This document shows, piece after piece, positions 22,561 through 34,784 of a stretch of 64,000 bases of DNA; within the stretch, counting starts at the first letter, position 1; each line of letters starts with the position of its first letter. The stretch comes from Muscardinus avellanarius (lineage: Eukaryota; Chordata; Mammalia; Rodentia; Gliridae). A model generated the notes under the pieces. The model was not told where the DNA came from, searched no databases, and saw only the letters and a list, made by a program, of their open reading frames with translations. The stretch is taken from contig OY726559.1 of assembly GCA_963383645.1 (NCBI GenBank), positions 125,823,721-125,887,720 on the forward strand. Reading direction: 5' to 3'. The translations under genes were made by a program, and so were the position numbers.

Positions 22561-23138
22561 TTGAGATATCACTACACACTTACACTAGAGAATAGCTACA
22601 CAAGGAGGAGAAAAAGAAGGAAGAGGAGGAGGAGGAGGAGGAGGAGGAGGAGGAGGAGGAGGAGGAGAAGAGGAGGAGGAGAAGAGGAAGAAGAGGAAGA
22701 GGAAGAAGGAGGAGGAGGAGGAGGAGAGGAGGAGGAGAAGAGGAAGAAGAGGAAGAGGAAGAAGGAGGAGGAGGAGGAGGAGAGGAGGAGGAGAAGAGGA
22801 AGAAGAAGAAGGAGGAGGAGGAAGAAGAGGAGGAGGAGGAGAGGAAGAAGAAGAGGAAGAAGAGGAAGAAGAAGAGGAAGAAGAAGGAGGAGGAGGAGGA
22901 GAAGAGGAAGAAGAAGGAGGAGGAGGAGGAGAAGAGGAAGAAGAAGGAGGAGGAGGAGGAGAAGAGGAGGAGGAAGAAGAAGAAGGAGGAGGAGGAGGAG
23001 AGGAGGAGGAGAAGAGAAAGAAGAGGAAGAGGAAGAAGAAGAAGGAGGAGGAGGAGGAGGAGGAGAGGAAGAAGAAGAGGAAGAAGAAGGAGGAGGAGGA
23101 GGAAGAGGAGGAAGAGGAGGAAGAGGAAGAGGAGGAGG

Positions 23139-23170
<32 letters not shown>

Positions 23171-23551
23171 GAGGAGGAGGAGGAGAGGAGGAGGAGAAGA
23201 GAAAGAAGAGGAAGAGGAAGAAGGAGGAGGAGGAGGAGGAAGAGGAGGAGGAGGAGAGGAAGAAGAAGAGGAAGAAGAGGAAGAAGAAGAAGGAGGAGGA
23301 GGAGAGGAGGAGAAGAGGAAGAAGAGGAAGAGGAAGAAGAAGGAGGAGGAGGAGAAGAGGAGGAGGAGAAGAGGAAGAAGAAGAGGAAGAAGAGGAAGAA
23401 GAAGAAGGAGGAGGAGGAGAGGAGGAGAAGAGGAAGAAGAGGAAGAGGAAGAAGAAGGAGGAGGAGGAGAAGAGGAGGAGGAGAAGAGGAAGAAGAAGAA
23501 GGAGGAGGAGGAGGAGGAGAGGAAGAAGAAGAGGAAGAAGAGGAAGAAGAG

Positions 23552-23583
<32 letters not shown>

Positions 23584-24250
23584 AGAAGAAGAAGAAGAAG
23601 AAGAAGAAGAAGAAGAAGAAGAAGAAGAAGAAGGAGACATTGCAGACACTAGTGAGCATGTAAAGGAACAGAGGGATTTAAAGCGGCAGCAGCACTTGGA
23701 GAGAGCTTGAACCTTTCTTGAAAGGTTAATCTAGGGGTCCCTGCAGCCCAGCAATTCTGCCCCTAGGAATCCACCCAAGAGAGATTGAGTTGCACATCTA
23801 CACCAAAACAAAGACATAAATGGTCATAGCCGCTTTATTCCTAACAGCCCCAAACTGAAAACAATCCAAGTGTCTTCCACTTGGGAAATGGGCCAACAAA
23901 ATGTGACATCCATGCAATGGAATGTTCCTCAGCCATAAAAAGGAACAAGTCTCTGATCCTCAGCGACATCATGAGAGTGGCACACGGCAGACAGGAAGAG
24001 TGACATGTGGTGTGACTCACGTATTCACAGTCTCAGAAAGAAAGACCTTAGAGCCAGACAGAGTTTCAGCGCTTGCCTGGTGCAAGGAGTCAGACAGGTA
24101 GAAGCAAGAACTGACTACAAGAGGGAACTTTATGGGGTGATGGAAATGCTAAATCCAGAGTGTTGTGGTAGTCCCACAGTTCCTGAAATCTACTAAAATC
24201 ATTGTTTTATGTTACATGAATATGCCTCAATGAAAATATTAAAAACTGGA
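22561..24250 (+). mobile_element. old L1 3' end split by a purine tract
   Basis: 'TTGAGATATCACTACACACT' before the purine tract and 'AACAATCCAAGTGTCTTCCA', 'CATGCAATGGAATGTTCCTC', 'AGCCATAAAAAGGAACAAG' after it are standard L1 ORF2 C-terminal/3' UTR phrases in sense. No coding capacity. Confidence 0.7.
22602..23637 (+). repeat. 1,036-nt homopurine (GGA/GAA)n tract
   Basis: The plus strand contains only A and G from 22,602 to 23,637. GGA-rich and GAA-rich blocks alternate. Blocks of the form (GGA)n-GAAGAGGAAGAAGAGG recur several times, giving a higher-order period. The right end (about 23,563-23,633) is nearly pure (GAA)n. Long open frames in every phase (Arg/Glu/Lys-rich on plus, Phe/Ser/Leu/Pro-rich on minus) are artefacts of composition. 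Confidence 0.98.
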
Positions 24251-24502
24251 ATAATGTTCTGGTAGAAAGAAACTGGAACCATTTCATAGTGCTCAAATAG
24301 AATTAATTTCAAGGTAGCCAAAATTTTAGTCAATATGAGGAAGTATATGCCTTGATAATCAGAATTCTTTAACAGGAATAACTGATTCCTAATTAGGTGC
24401 CTTCCTCTAGTGATTGGTTGGCCAACCTCAGAGACCTTTCTGATCCTTCTGTATCAGCAGAACCTAGATGTTACAGTGTGACTAGCTGGGTAGTCTGTTT
24501 TG

Positions 24503-24547
<45 letters not shown>

Positions 24548-26473
24548 GGTTTGTTTTGTTTTGTTTTTCAGCTGAATGAATTCTAATGGATAAAACTATA
24601 TCTCTTAGAAGTAGTCCTAAGGAGCTAAGTAACTTCCTACTGGGAAAGATGTAAAATATTCCTCATAGAGTAAGAAGATGGTAGAATTAGTTGTATTTTT
24701 GTTTTGTTAAAGAACAAAACAACTCAAGCATACTATTTAAGACATCTGCATTTTTATAGGTGTTCTTTAAAGAAGAAAAAAACACTATGGATTTACTTAC
24801 ATATATGCTTTGTGTCCCCAGGGTAACCTTGATGATCAAAGTACTTTCTTAGGAACCACAAAACAAACAAAAGTATACAATTTGGCCTCTGCCCTCCAGG
24901 TGCTGGAAAGACAATTTTTGTAAAGGCAGGTGGACACACCTGAAGCAATTATCAGCTATCAGACACTGTACAATAAAGATCTAAATTGTAGGCTATACAC
25001 AAAATTAAAGTCTGTCGAAGCTAAACCACAGACGGCTTTGAGGTTTACCACGACTGAAATGTGCTACCTGATGGTGAAGCTATGCAGATGGCTGAACTAT
25101 CCACACCCAAAACACAGTTATTTCCAACATGACTTTAAGTAGTCCTTGCAAGGCTTCTGATACTGATGCACTGTTAGATAATATCCATCAAGTGCTTTCA
25201 CGGGAACAGGAGAGATCAGTGCTTCAGAAAGAAGTCATTTAAAAACAGACTCCCAGAAATCATTTGGGGAGATGCAAATTCCATAGTGAATTCTTTCTTG
25301 AATTTTACTCATTTCTAATGTCTGCATGTGAGATAGGAAAGTGAAAGTTTTGATAGAAAAATGCAATTTAAGTGCTACTATAATGACAGTATCACAATTG
25401 GATTCTTTTTTCCTTTACATTTTCCCGTCTGCAGTCTTGGGAATATCCACAATGGCATAATCATAAAGACTTATGTTATTTCAATATCAGATGAATAGGG
25501 CTCCAAGCTAAGACGTGTTTTTAAAATGCTGTTCACTGGATTCAATCTCTTTAACACATGCACTGTTGAGGATAACAGATGATCTACCATAAATATATTT
25601 TCATTTGAGGCTGACTCTAAGAATCAGAAAATGCGATTTGATTTGCTCTTCCAGGAGTCCTGAGTCACCTCCCCGCTCTCCTCCTCCCACACAATAGTGA
25701 GTTTGATTTCAAGAGGGGTGCAAACCTGATAGGGGACTACAGGAGACCATTTGCCCCGTGCAGGTTGCCTGCCTCTTTCAGGACTGAGCCCACAAGCTGT
25801 GTTCCTATAATACCCTCAGCACATCGGGACCATCTCCCCAGCAAGTCATAAATGAGCTGATAGCAGTCTGTCCTACTCAAACTTTATCATCTCAGACTTG
25901 GTGTTTGAATTTGAAGACAACTTCTACTTATTGAGAGCGCTTTTGAGATAAAAACTCCTAGAAATAGAATGAAAACAACTCACCTAAAATGCTCTTCTTG
26001 GACAGCCATTTTCTATGAAAATTAATAAAAATTCATCTCCATTGCCTTGTTCATTCAACTTCTAATTAGCACACACTGCCTGACCTTATTATTCCCCATA
26101 CCTAAATTTCACTTTTTATCAAACAAATCAACTTTTGATGCCCTTTGCAAAGGAACACTTCCCACATGCCTCGAGGTACTTAACAAACTAAAGCTAGTTG
26201 CTGTCCGTGGAGCTTTAAAACTTTTACTATAGAAAAAATATGCTGTAGTAGCATATTTTAAATTCTGTATTTCCCTGATTCCCTTTTGAAAGGTTTTTAA
26301 TTTTTGTAATATCATTTTCAAAGCATGAAACAAGTACCTAAGAGTACTGTTTTTGCCTTTACTTTACAAAATTCTTGTCACTCCTACTTCTAAACAGTTT
26401 CATATGAAAGTTATATGGCTTCCACAATGAGCTTTCTGACTTCAAAATGCGTATGTCAAAATTTAAATGTTGG
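24251..26473. other. unique sequence, no gene seen
   Basis: About 2.2 kb with a (GT)n run at 24,505-24,546 and no other recognised element. Short open frames have no domains or codon pattern that supports a gene. Confidence 0.45.
24505..24546 (+). repeat. (GT)n microsatellite
   Basis: About 21 GT units followed by a degenerate GTTTT stretch. Confidence 0.97.
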
Positions 26474-26670
26474 AGCTGAGTGTGGTGTCTCACACCTGTA
26501 ATCCCAGTAGTTGGGAAGCTGAGGCAGGAGGATTGAAGGTTCAAGGTCAGCCTCAGCAACTTAGTGAGACCCTCAGCAACCTAGTGAGACCCTATTTCAA
26601 AAAAGACCTGTAGGTGTAGCTTGAAGGTAGAATGCCTCTGATGATTCCTCATCATGGAAAAGAAAATAAT
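26474..26670 (+). mobile_element. B1/ID-type SINE
   Basis: GAGCTGAGTGTGGTGTCTCA start, 'GTAATCCCAGTAGTTGGGAAG' core, and a decayed ID half 'AGGTGTAGCTTGAAGGTAGAATGCC'. Confidence 0.82.
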
Positions 26671-26688
26671 GAAAATTTAAATATTGGT

Positions 26689-26766
26689 CAGCTAGGGATG
26701 TAGCAAAACAGTAGAGCCTATGACTGCATAAGGCCCTGTCTTCAATCCACAGCAACAAAATAAAAT
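26689..26766 (+). mobile_element. ID element with clear target duplication
   Basis: 'CTAGGGATGTAGCAAAACAG' and 'GGCCCTGTCTTCAATCCACA' form an ID-like monomer. It is flanked by the perfect 15-bp duplication AATTTAAATATTGGT (26,674-26,688 and 26,767-26,781). Confidence 0.85.
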
Positions 26767-26781
26767 AATTTAAATATTGGT

Positions 26782-27530
26782 TGCCATGGCCTCTGTGCAC
26801 TGCTTACCTGTACAACTGAATCAACTTGAATGATAGTTTGAATAAACAGCTCACACAGAGAAATGGCATAAGAGTTAGTGAACAAACCACCCATGAAGTG
26901 CCTTTTTTTTCTTTACATTTTAGGAAGTTAGCCAGTAAACAATATGAATTACAGGAGTCTTTATGACAGAATCACAGGCTTACCTTGAAATGACATGGAA
27001 TTGGAGAAAAATGTAGGACCTTTATTTTACCTATATAGTTGATAATGCTTTCTTTAATAAGCTCACATAACAGAAGGTGAGGAGAAAATAGCTAATGTTT
27101 AGTCAGGTTGCTACTAACTTTGGTCTGAAGTCTCCCTTGCTCCTCACTGACATCTGTGTGAACAGTGAGGATAGTGTTACACTCATTGTCGTGAACTTGA
27201 GGGATCAAGGAGTTTTGGGCAAATGCTGGCACTCTGGTTTCTAAGTCCTATGTTCTCAGCTGTATGTCCTACGCCTGGCAACATAGTGAATTCCTGGTCC
27301 ATTATCTTGGTTTGGCCAATGTTCCCTGTGATGGCCTTTAGTCCTGTGGCCTCATCTCAGCCCTGGAGCTCCTGAGGATGCCTGTGGTCCCATCTAGATG
27401 GCTGCAGGACCTCCAGATACACAGTGCCCTTCTCTTTTAGAGTAAGCCTCCAGGAAAGTCTACTCCAGAAAGACATGGAAATCTTCTGTTCTAGAAAGAC
27501 ATGGGCTTCTGGCTCCCTCTGCTTTCTGTA

Positions 27531-27616
<86 letters not shown>

Positions 27617-28109
27617 ATTCAAATTCAAGACAGTGGCCCATTACAAATATTTACAGTCTTGTAAATGCCTACATTTGGACATTAGAATCAGAATACTGCC
27701 AGGATGTTTTCCTCTGCTTCCCCTCTAAAATAAGTCCCAATCATCCCCCAAGACAAATGGATGCCTTGGGGCAAAGATGATGTCATTGAAAAGGCAAAAG
27801 AGAATGCACATAAATAATTTTCAGACTTGTGCTTTCATCGCAGGAACCAATGTTTCTCAAACTCAAAGTTTTGGTTTACTAGGAGCGACTCCATCAAGTT
27901 AGGGGCTTGTGATCAACATTTCAAGAGTGAAATAAGAAGGACTATACAGAGCAGAAACTCTTGATTCATACTCTTTGGGAAAATTGTTTTAAGTTACTAA
28001 ATATAAAAGATAAGAAAGGTTTGGAACCATGGTCATATCTGTCCTGTCTATAGCATCTTCTGTTCCAAGGTCCTCTATTGTACTATACCAGTTATCCTTT
28101 GAAGACATC
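26782..28109. other. unique sequence, no gene seen
   Basis: Holds a (TC)n microsatellite at 27,534-27,615. The surrounding open frames (27,424-27,780) exist because of the repeat. Confidence 0.45.
27534..27615 (+). repeat. (TC)n microsatellite
   Basis: About 40 TC units with one TT interruption near 27,600. Confidence 0.97.
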
Positions 28110-28310
28110 AGTGAAATCAAGTCACTCCTATTCAAACACAATGATGGGTCCCCATTTCTTATGAAAGAGCAAACTGCTCCTGGATCTTAATATTCCAGGC
28201 ACCTCAGCCACTATTCCTCTTGACCCATGTTTTTCTCCTGTTTAGTGTTCTAGTTCATTCTTACTTGGCCTCAGTATATACTCCAAGGTACAGTTTCTAG
28301 TATCTGGCCT
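28110..28310 (+). mobile_element. probable L2 fossil
   Basis: 'GGGTCCCCATTTCTTATGAA', 'GCAAACTGCTCCTGGATCTT' and 'CAGGCACCTCAGCCACTATT' follow the order of the L2 3' region (CTCCCCAT...AAAGTCCAAACTCCT...CCAGCCACACTG). Strongly diverged. Confidence 0.45.
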
Positions 28311-29000
28311 CCACTAGGAAATCTAAGGTCAGAGGATCAGAAAATGTACATGATGATGATGAATAGATATGTAATAGAACCTCCCTGATTCATAATTAGC
28401 AAGGACTTTGTTATAGAATATTTTAAGGAAAATTCCACTTTTTAAATTTTTATATATCTAATTATATATCATCCACTCTGCCTTGGGAGTCATGTAAGAA
28501 ATAGAAAAATTAGAAAATAATTATTTATGAGTAACATATTATTCTTTTATATGTGAAAAGGTATCTAACATGCTTGGGAATTTTTACAACTGTTGCATTT
28601 ACTCATATGGTACATTTTTAGCCTAACACTTATATTTAATCTTTATATTCACTGTCAGGGAAGAAAAGATTGTTCATGTAAAATGAAACTAAAGATAAAT
28701 CTTAACTTGTCTATCTTCAAATTACAAATAACTAAAGCTAAATTAATGATATCCTCCATATCACAAGTTGAATGTATATTTTTAAACTACAGACAAAGCT
28801 GAAATTTATACAATATTTTTAATAAAGAAAACTGAAAATATAAGGAAAGGGGCAATTTTCTAAAATCATATGATTTTATGAGACTTTAGACAATGATCCT
28901 GACTCACAATGCTAGCCAGGTTAGACCTTCTTACTGTGCCACATTTCTGCCTCCTCTTCCTAAAGCAATGACTATATCCTACAATTAAAAAGGAATAACA
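28311..29000. other. unique sequence, no gene seen
   Basis: AT-rich, no recognised element. Confidence 0.45.
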
Positions 29001-29193
29001 GCCGGGCGTGGTGGCACACACTTGTAATCCCCGTGCTTAGGAGGCAGAGACAGGAGGATCGCGCAGGTTCGAAGGCAGCCGCGCACGCTGGCTTAGGAGA
29101 CACTGTTTCCAAATAAAAAATGTAAAAATAGGTCTGGGAGTGTAGCCTGGAGGTATAAGGGCTTCCAGGAACCCCAGTACCACAAAAAAAAAA
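29001..29193 (+). mobile_element. young dimeric SINE, palindrome-tail subfamily
   Basis: GCCGGGCGTGGTGGCACACA start, GCGCAGGTTCGAAGGCAGCC with intact CpGs, linker 'TTTCCAAATAAAAAATG', ID half 'GGTCTGGGAGTGTAGCCTGG', and the end GGGCTTCCAGGAACCCC. Target duplication AAAAAGGAATAACA at 28,987-29,000 and 29,194-29,207. Confidence 0.93.
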
Positions 29194-29579
29194 AAAAAGG
29201 AATAACAATCTTGCCTAGAACACACTACCCTAAGTTAGTTTTTAATATATGCTGCTAGAACACCCAGAGCATCTTAGTAATAGTCTATCAATGATCATTG
29301 GCCAGAAGAAAAAAAAAAAAACAGTGTTTCAAGTGGCTTTAGAAGCCACAGTCTATTCAATGGCAACCAATCTTCTACTTCACCAGGAAATTAAATAGGC
29401 ACATGAATGGCTGGCTTTGGGGCTGGACTCACCTAAGACAAGAATAAGTATCACATTTTTTTTAGACAGTCCATGTGAGACCTCTGCAGCACAGTTTTAA
29501 AAAGCAAATTAAATTCATCATAAGACATAGGAAAATTCCAATTAAACAAAGTGCTTTAGTAATAGGTTGTCCTTAGATG

Positions 29580-29745
29580 TCCAAGGCAACAGGATTAGTT
29601 GAATAAATTATGGTACATCCACACAATGAAATACACAGAAGTCATTAAAAATCATGTTTTAGAATGTAATTAACATTGGAAATGCTGTTATATAAAATCT
29701 TACTACATGAAAAGCAGGGTCATAAAATAGGGCCAATTTTCTGGG
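29580..29745 (+). mobile_element. old L1 3' fragment
   Basis: 'GTTGAATAAATTATGGTACA', 'TCCACACAATGAAATACACA' and 'GTCATTAAAAATCATGTTTTAGAA' are diverged L1 ORF2-end phrases in sense. Confidence 0.6.
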
Positions 29746-29889
29746 ATTTTTTTTAACATTTGGAGACTTAGAAAAAGACAAAATCCTAGCAAAAAAATCA
29801 TTTTGCATGGTGGTTTTTTATTTTCTTCTTTTTCTAATCCCCCAAAGAGTACTGAAACATTTTGTCTGATGAGGTAACAGAAAGGATAT

Positions 29890-30212
29890 TTCAAGCAAAA
29901 CCAGCAGGTACCATTGATGATCAAAGTATCATTTATAAAATAATAGGGAAAACATGTGAAACTGAGGCATTCCTCATAGCCTTGCTCCAGGACACTCATG
30001 GCCTGTCCTTGCTGGCAGGAGAGAGGGAGCAAGTGCAAGCTGTTACCTCTTCTTGTAAGGACGCTAATCCTGCTGAATCAGGGGCCCACCCTATGACCTC
30101 CATTAGCCTTAAATACCTTCTTACAGGCCCCGCCTCCAAACATAGTCACACTGAGAGGTTAGGGCATCAACCTAAGAATTTTAGGTTTACATAAACATTC
30201 AGTCTGTAACAG
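29890..30212 (+). mobile_element. LTR-like interspersed repeat fossil, family not assigned
   Basis: 'TCTTGTAAGGACGCTAATCC', 'GGGCCCACCCTATGACCTCC', 'CCCGCCTCCAAACATAGTCA' and the end 'CATTCAGTCTGTAACA' match the 3' part of a common mammalian interspersed repeat that ends in CA. Its name cannot be fixed from sequence alone. Confidence 0.5.
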
Positions 30213-30723
30213 TTCCCCTATTACTGACAAACCAAGCAAATCATATTGATGAGATTTTGGTATCTGGGCAGTGGTTGCCAACCACTGCCTGTTCCCTTCC
30301 TATTTGACTGCTTCATTTCTGAGCATGCTCAGTTTCCATGCCAGAAGGTGACTAAGTGAGAAAATACTTCCTGTTTCAGGAGCAGGATATGTAGAACCAT
30401 TAGGTCTAGACTAGATAGGGACTGATGTTGCTTTATGCAGTCGTACTATAATTCCTGAGTTTCATGTCTGTTAATCTCTTATAATAATGCTACAGAGGAG
30501 AACTGAGTACTGCTGAATAATTTTTTTCTTTTCATTGAGTATACACATGTTCAACTATAAAGCTTTGCTTAAATATGTCTGTTGATGTATGGGGAACAGG
30601 GGTTAGGGAGTGGGATGGGATCCAGAAGGACTTACACAGGGCAGTGTGCATTTGTTTCACATTGAACCTCACTATATTGTATAATTACACTGAACCAATA
30701 AAAGCACATTTCAAAATATCTCT
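30213..30723. other. unique sequence with a possible retro-3'-end remnant
   Basis: 30,580-30,712 holds a G-rich stretch followed by 'TACACTGAACCAATAAAAGC'. The layout resembles an L1 3' UTR but there is too little match to call. Confidence 0.3.
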
Positions 30724-30921
30724 TGGCTGGGCATGGCAGTGCGTGCCAGCAATCCTAGTACATGGGAGGCTGAGATCACAGGTTTGAGACCAGCCTCGCC
30801 AATTTAGCAAGACCCTCAACAAACTGGCAAATCCCTGCTTCAAAATAAAAAAAAATAGAAATGGGGCTATATCTCAGAGGTTCACCCCTGGGTTCAGTCC
30901 CCTAGTACCACACACACAGAA
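30724..30921 (+). mobile_element. B1/ID-type SINE
   Basis: GGCTGGGCATGGCAGTGCGT start, 'TTTGAGACCAGCCTCGCCAA' and ID half 'GGGGCTATATCTCAGAGG' ending 'CCCTAGTACCACACACACAG'. Confidence 0.85.
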
Positions 30922-32461
30922 GATGATAGACAGACAGATGTTGGAATGTGGGGATTTGCATCTACCTACACCCTGTGTAATTGCTCTGTTCTATTGACAT
31001 ACAAACTCTTTACCCCTTAATGATTCCTGTATATAGGCAAAATGCCCATCACCAGCTGAGGCTGCTAGCAGCTTTATGCTGGAATGGATGAATATTGTTA
31101 AAGTACTCAGACCAGGACATTCCTAGTCTACTCCATCCGCTAAGACAACCCCCAAAGAGCGCTCACCTCTACTCCTGTGTGTTCTTCGCCTCCCTCCCAT
31201 CTGCCTACAGGGTCTGAAAGAAACTCTTCTCCTTCAGCGATCCCAGCTCTGAGCAGTGGATTTATGTGAGATATGTTGTCCCTTTGTTTGCTGCTGACAA
31301 GCGTAAAGAACCACTTTCACTGCCGATAATAATGGTTAATTTATCACATCCAGCCAAGGCTGACCTCTGGGCGTCCCAACCCTCCATCACCTTCACACCT
31401 GCTCAAGCTAATTGTTAGAGCCAAGTGTAAATGAAAATCAACTGGGCTAATAATGAATGGAGCCCATTACTCGCAACAGCACATTACTTTACGAAGGTTT
31501 ATCGGGAAACATTATAACCAGTCCTCTGGTCACAGATCCCTGTTTTATAGATAGAAAAAGTGAGCAAACACTGGAAGAATAGCCCAGGAAAACAGACGCC
31601 AAGGCTGGAGACAGAACATCTGGCCCCAGGTGCCAAGCTTTACAGCAGCCATTCTTGTTTACCAAAACTCACTACTATTCCAAGAAGAAAAGGGCTTATA
31701 ATATTTCTTGCAATATTGTCATCTGTTTATATAAGCAAATGAGGTCATTAGTGGATGCAAAGATCTTAATTAATATGCTAATCTTCTTCCTCCACCAAAA
31801 CCATTTGTTAAGGCGGTCATTTCCATGGCTTCTATTCACTGTCACCTACCCTAGAACTGCTCTGCCATGCCCATCTGACAAAACACACCTAGTACCAATG
31901 ATCAGAACAAAATGACCAGAGTTCCTATTGAAGAAAACAGCATATTCCAGAGGTAGCTGTTATATTACCAGGAAATTATCAACTGTAGTGTGAAGATATA
32001 GCCCTGGGTGAGTTCAAGAAACCCTTGCCCATCACCAAATTGGGACTTAAATATGTTGGGGGATATTTTTAAAGTTTTTGCATGCTATATTTGCTCATTT
32101 TTATATACTTATAATCAGTCAAGCTCTCCATTTCAAGGCATAAATTCAAAATATTATCATCATCCTCCAGAAAATTCAGTGATAGGAGAAAATACCAGTA
32201 ACTCCATGAAGCTGAGCATGTACCAAAGTGATCTCCTGGGCTTCTGAACATGTAAAACAGTCTTCTCCGCACTTTGAAACCAATTCAAACCAAATATTGG
32301 GTCATTCTGTGTCAGATTTGAATTGATCATTCTATGAATGGTTGAATCAGAGGAACTAAGTACAAAATAGTGTTCTGGAGGAACAACAGCTGGAGTTGAG
32401 TGAGCTCTATAGTCAACTAAGATTGATTGAAAAGATACTGAGTTAAATTACACTTAGTAAA
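30922..32461. other. unique sequence, no gene seen
   Basis: About 1.5 kb without a recognised repeat. 31,260-31,530 looks less decayed, with several TAAT-containing homeodomain-type motifs (see findings). No exon can be supported. Confidence 0.45.
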
Positions 32462-32787
32462 CTGGACATGGTGGTGCATTTCTATAATCTTAGTACTTGG
32501 GAGGATGAGACAAAAGAAATCTCAGGTTTGAGACCAATACACAGAAACTTAGGGAGATCTTGCTTCAAAATAAGAAAATAAGCCGGGAGTGGTGGCACAT
32601 GCTTGTAATCCCAGCATTCAGGAGGCTGAGACCTGGAGGATCACAGTTTGTGGACAGCCTTAGCTACATAGTGAGGCCCTCTGCAACTCAGTAAGACCGG
32701 TTTCAAAATAAAGAATAAAAAAAAAATAGGGCAGGGGGTGTAGCTCGGAGGTCAAATGCCCCTGGGTTCCATCCCCAGACCCGCAAA

Positions 32788-32820
<33 letters not shown>

Positions 32821-32890
32821 GAAAAAGGACTAGAGATGTAGCTCAGAGGTAGAATGCTTCTGGGCTTAATCTTTAGTACCAAAAAAAAAT
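32462..32890 (+). mobile_element. old B1/ID SINE (outer), split in its linker
   Basis: Left half 32,462-32,580 (CTGGACATGGTGGTGCATTT) stops at 'TTCAAAATAAGAAAATA'. The ID half resumes at 32,826-32,890 (GGACTAGAGATGTAGCTCAG). A younger SINE fills the linker. Confidence 0.85.
32581..32815 (+). mobile_element. dimeric B1/ID SINE inside another SINE
   Basis: AGCCGGGAGTGGTGGCACAT start, ID half 'GGCAGGGGGTGTAGCTCGG', 'GGGTTCCATCCCCAGAC', and a long A-tail from 32,787. Intact dimer. Confidence 0.9.
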
Positions 32891-33060
32891 CAGTAATATT
32901 ATTTTTCAATATAGGATTTCTTAGAGAAGTTAATTAACTTTTTGTCTTATTTTAATTTACATGAATATAGAGACATCATTTTGAGGAACACCTATGAATA
33001 TACTGAATAATTATAGTAATCAGTAACAGGATAGGTAAATACTACTTTAGAAGGTCTCAT

Positions 33061-33329
<269 letters not shown>

Positions 33330-33339
33330 AAGGTCTCAT

Positions 33340-34224
33340 TCAAATTAAAAAAACAACACTGCTGCAGGAGAGAAGAACAATAAGTTCATTTACTTATGCT
33401 TCTGTGAGAAGAGATTAAAAACTTTGTTGGCTTTACTTATATGAAAGAAGTAAATGATTTTGTATAACTTGGGATTTTGTACAAGTTTAGTTATTATTGC
33501 AGTAAGTCTACATAGCAAGCAATCTCCATATCTCAGACATTGTAACAACATTTATTTCTCATTCTGGTTCTTGGCTAGCTGGAATAGTTTGGCTTCAAAC
33601 AGTAGGTCAAATTTGGGTGTATTCCAGACATTTCTTATCCAGGAATTTAAACATAAACACAGCAAGTACCACAATGTGCCTTTTCTCCTGGCATAAGATA
33701 GAACCAAAAAAATTGCTAGTAGACATTTGGAAACCTCATAAACCTCACCTCTAAACTGATACACTGTTACTTTCTTGTTGTTCTTTGGCCAAAGCAAATC
33801 ATATGGCCAAACCCATCATCAGTGGGCAGGGCAATGTATCCCACCCATAGGAAAAGCAAAAAGGGAAGGAAAAGTGGTGAGCAAGTAATAATAGCTACTG
33901 CAGTGACCATAAATTTATATCCAAGATTTAACTGCTTCTGGGGATTCAGACATCTGTTTCCTATAAACACAAATGTCCTGGTAAATAATTTAAACATTAA
34001 AATGATTATACTTGAAAATAGAAATTTTAACTTCCTTCACATGTTTTTTTCTGTTGCTGTTGCTTTGAACAGGTCAGTAGTCAATATTTATGTGTTGTAA
34101 TCCAGGAAAGTTAGAAGACCATGGCTTTTGCAGTTGGTTCCTGGGTAGACATTGAGAAAACCAAGTCCACAGTCAAGATTTTATGTCAGAACAACTGCCC
34201 AATCATACATATTCTATGCAGTTT
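33340..34224. other. mostly unassigned sequence, possibly an old repeat
   Basis: 33,520-33,640 ('ACAACATTTATTTCTCATTC' and 'TCTGGTTCTTGGCTAGCTGG') resembles the start of the old interspersed repeat that recurs at 34,225. No gene seen. Confidence 0.35.
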
Positions 34225-34262
34225 TATGAAGCATTACAAACTTAGCAGCATAAAATAGTGGT

Positions 34263-34437
34263 TACCAATACTTGGGAGGCTGAGACAGGAGGATTACAGG
34301 TTCACAGCCAGCCTCAGAAACTTATAGCAAGGCCCTCTACAACTTAGTGAGAACATGTTTCAAAATAAGAAACAAAATAGGGCTAAGGGTGTGACTCAGA
34401 GGTCAAACATCTTTGTGTTCATCCTCAGTATCAAAAA
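34263..34437 (+). mobile_element. B1/ID-type SINE
   Basis: 'TACCAATACTTGGGAGGCTG', 'AGCCAGCCTCAGAAACTTAT', linker 'AAAATAAGAAACAAAATAGG' and ID half 'GGCTAAGGGTGTGACTCAG'. The 5' end is truncated. Confidence 0.82.
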
Positions 34438-34784
34438 AATTTTAATAAATAACATTGATTATTATCTCACAATTTCTTTGGTCAAGAGATAGAGCCCAGT
34501 TTATCTGAGACCTGTGTGAGGTCATAGTCAAGGTCATCCAGGCCTGACTTATCATCCAAAAGCTCATCTAAGAAAGAAACCACCTGCAGGCTCATTCAGT
34601 TCACTGCCAGAATTTGCGTTCTTACAGGCACAGGAGTCAAGGTACCTTGCTTCTTCAAAACCAGCAGGGAGAGGAAAACTCTCTAGCAGTTTACCTGGCA
34701 AGATGGACTCTTCCATGATGAAATGTAACTCCAGAGTGACCATCCATTTTGCCATATTTTACTGTTTAGAAATAAGTCACAGGT

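Noticed and set aside
22396..23659. Very long open frames on both strands (up to 418 codons) rich in Arg/Glu/Lys or Ser/Phe/Leu/Pro.
   Set aside because: They lie in a pure GGA/GAA tract where stop codons cannot occur in most phases. There is no domain, signal or promoter, so they are composition artefacts.
27424..27780. Ser/Leu-rich open frames of 75-118 codons.
   Set aside because: Their length comes from a (TC)n repeat. The flanking codons show no recognisable protein.
29703..30194. Two opposed frames of 110-111 codons.
   Set aside because: They overlap each other on opposite strands across an old L1 scrap and an LTR-like repeat. Neither resembles a protein family.
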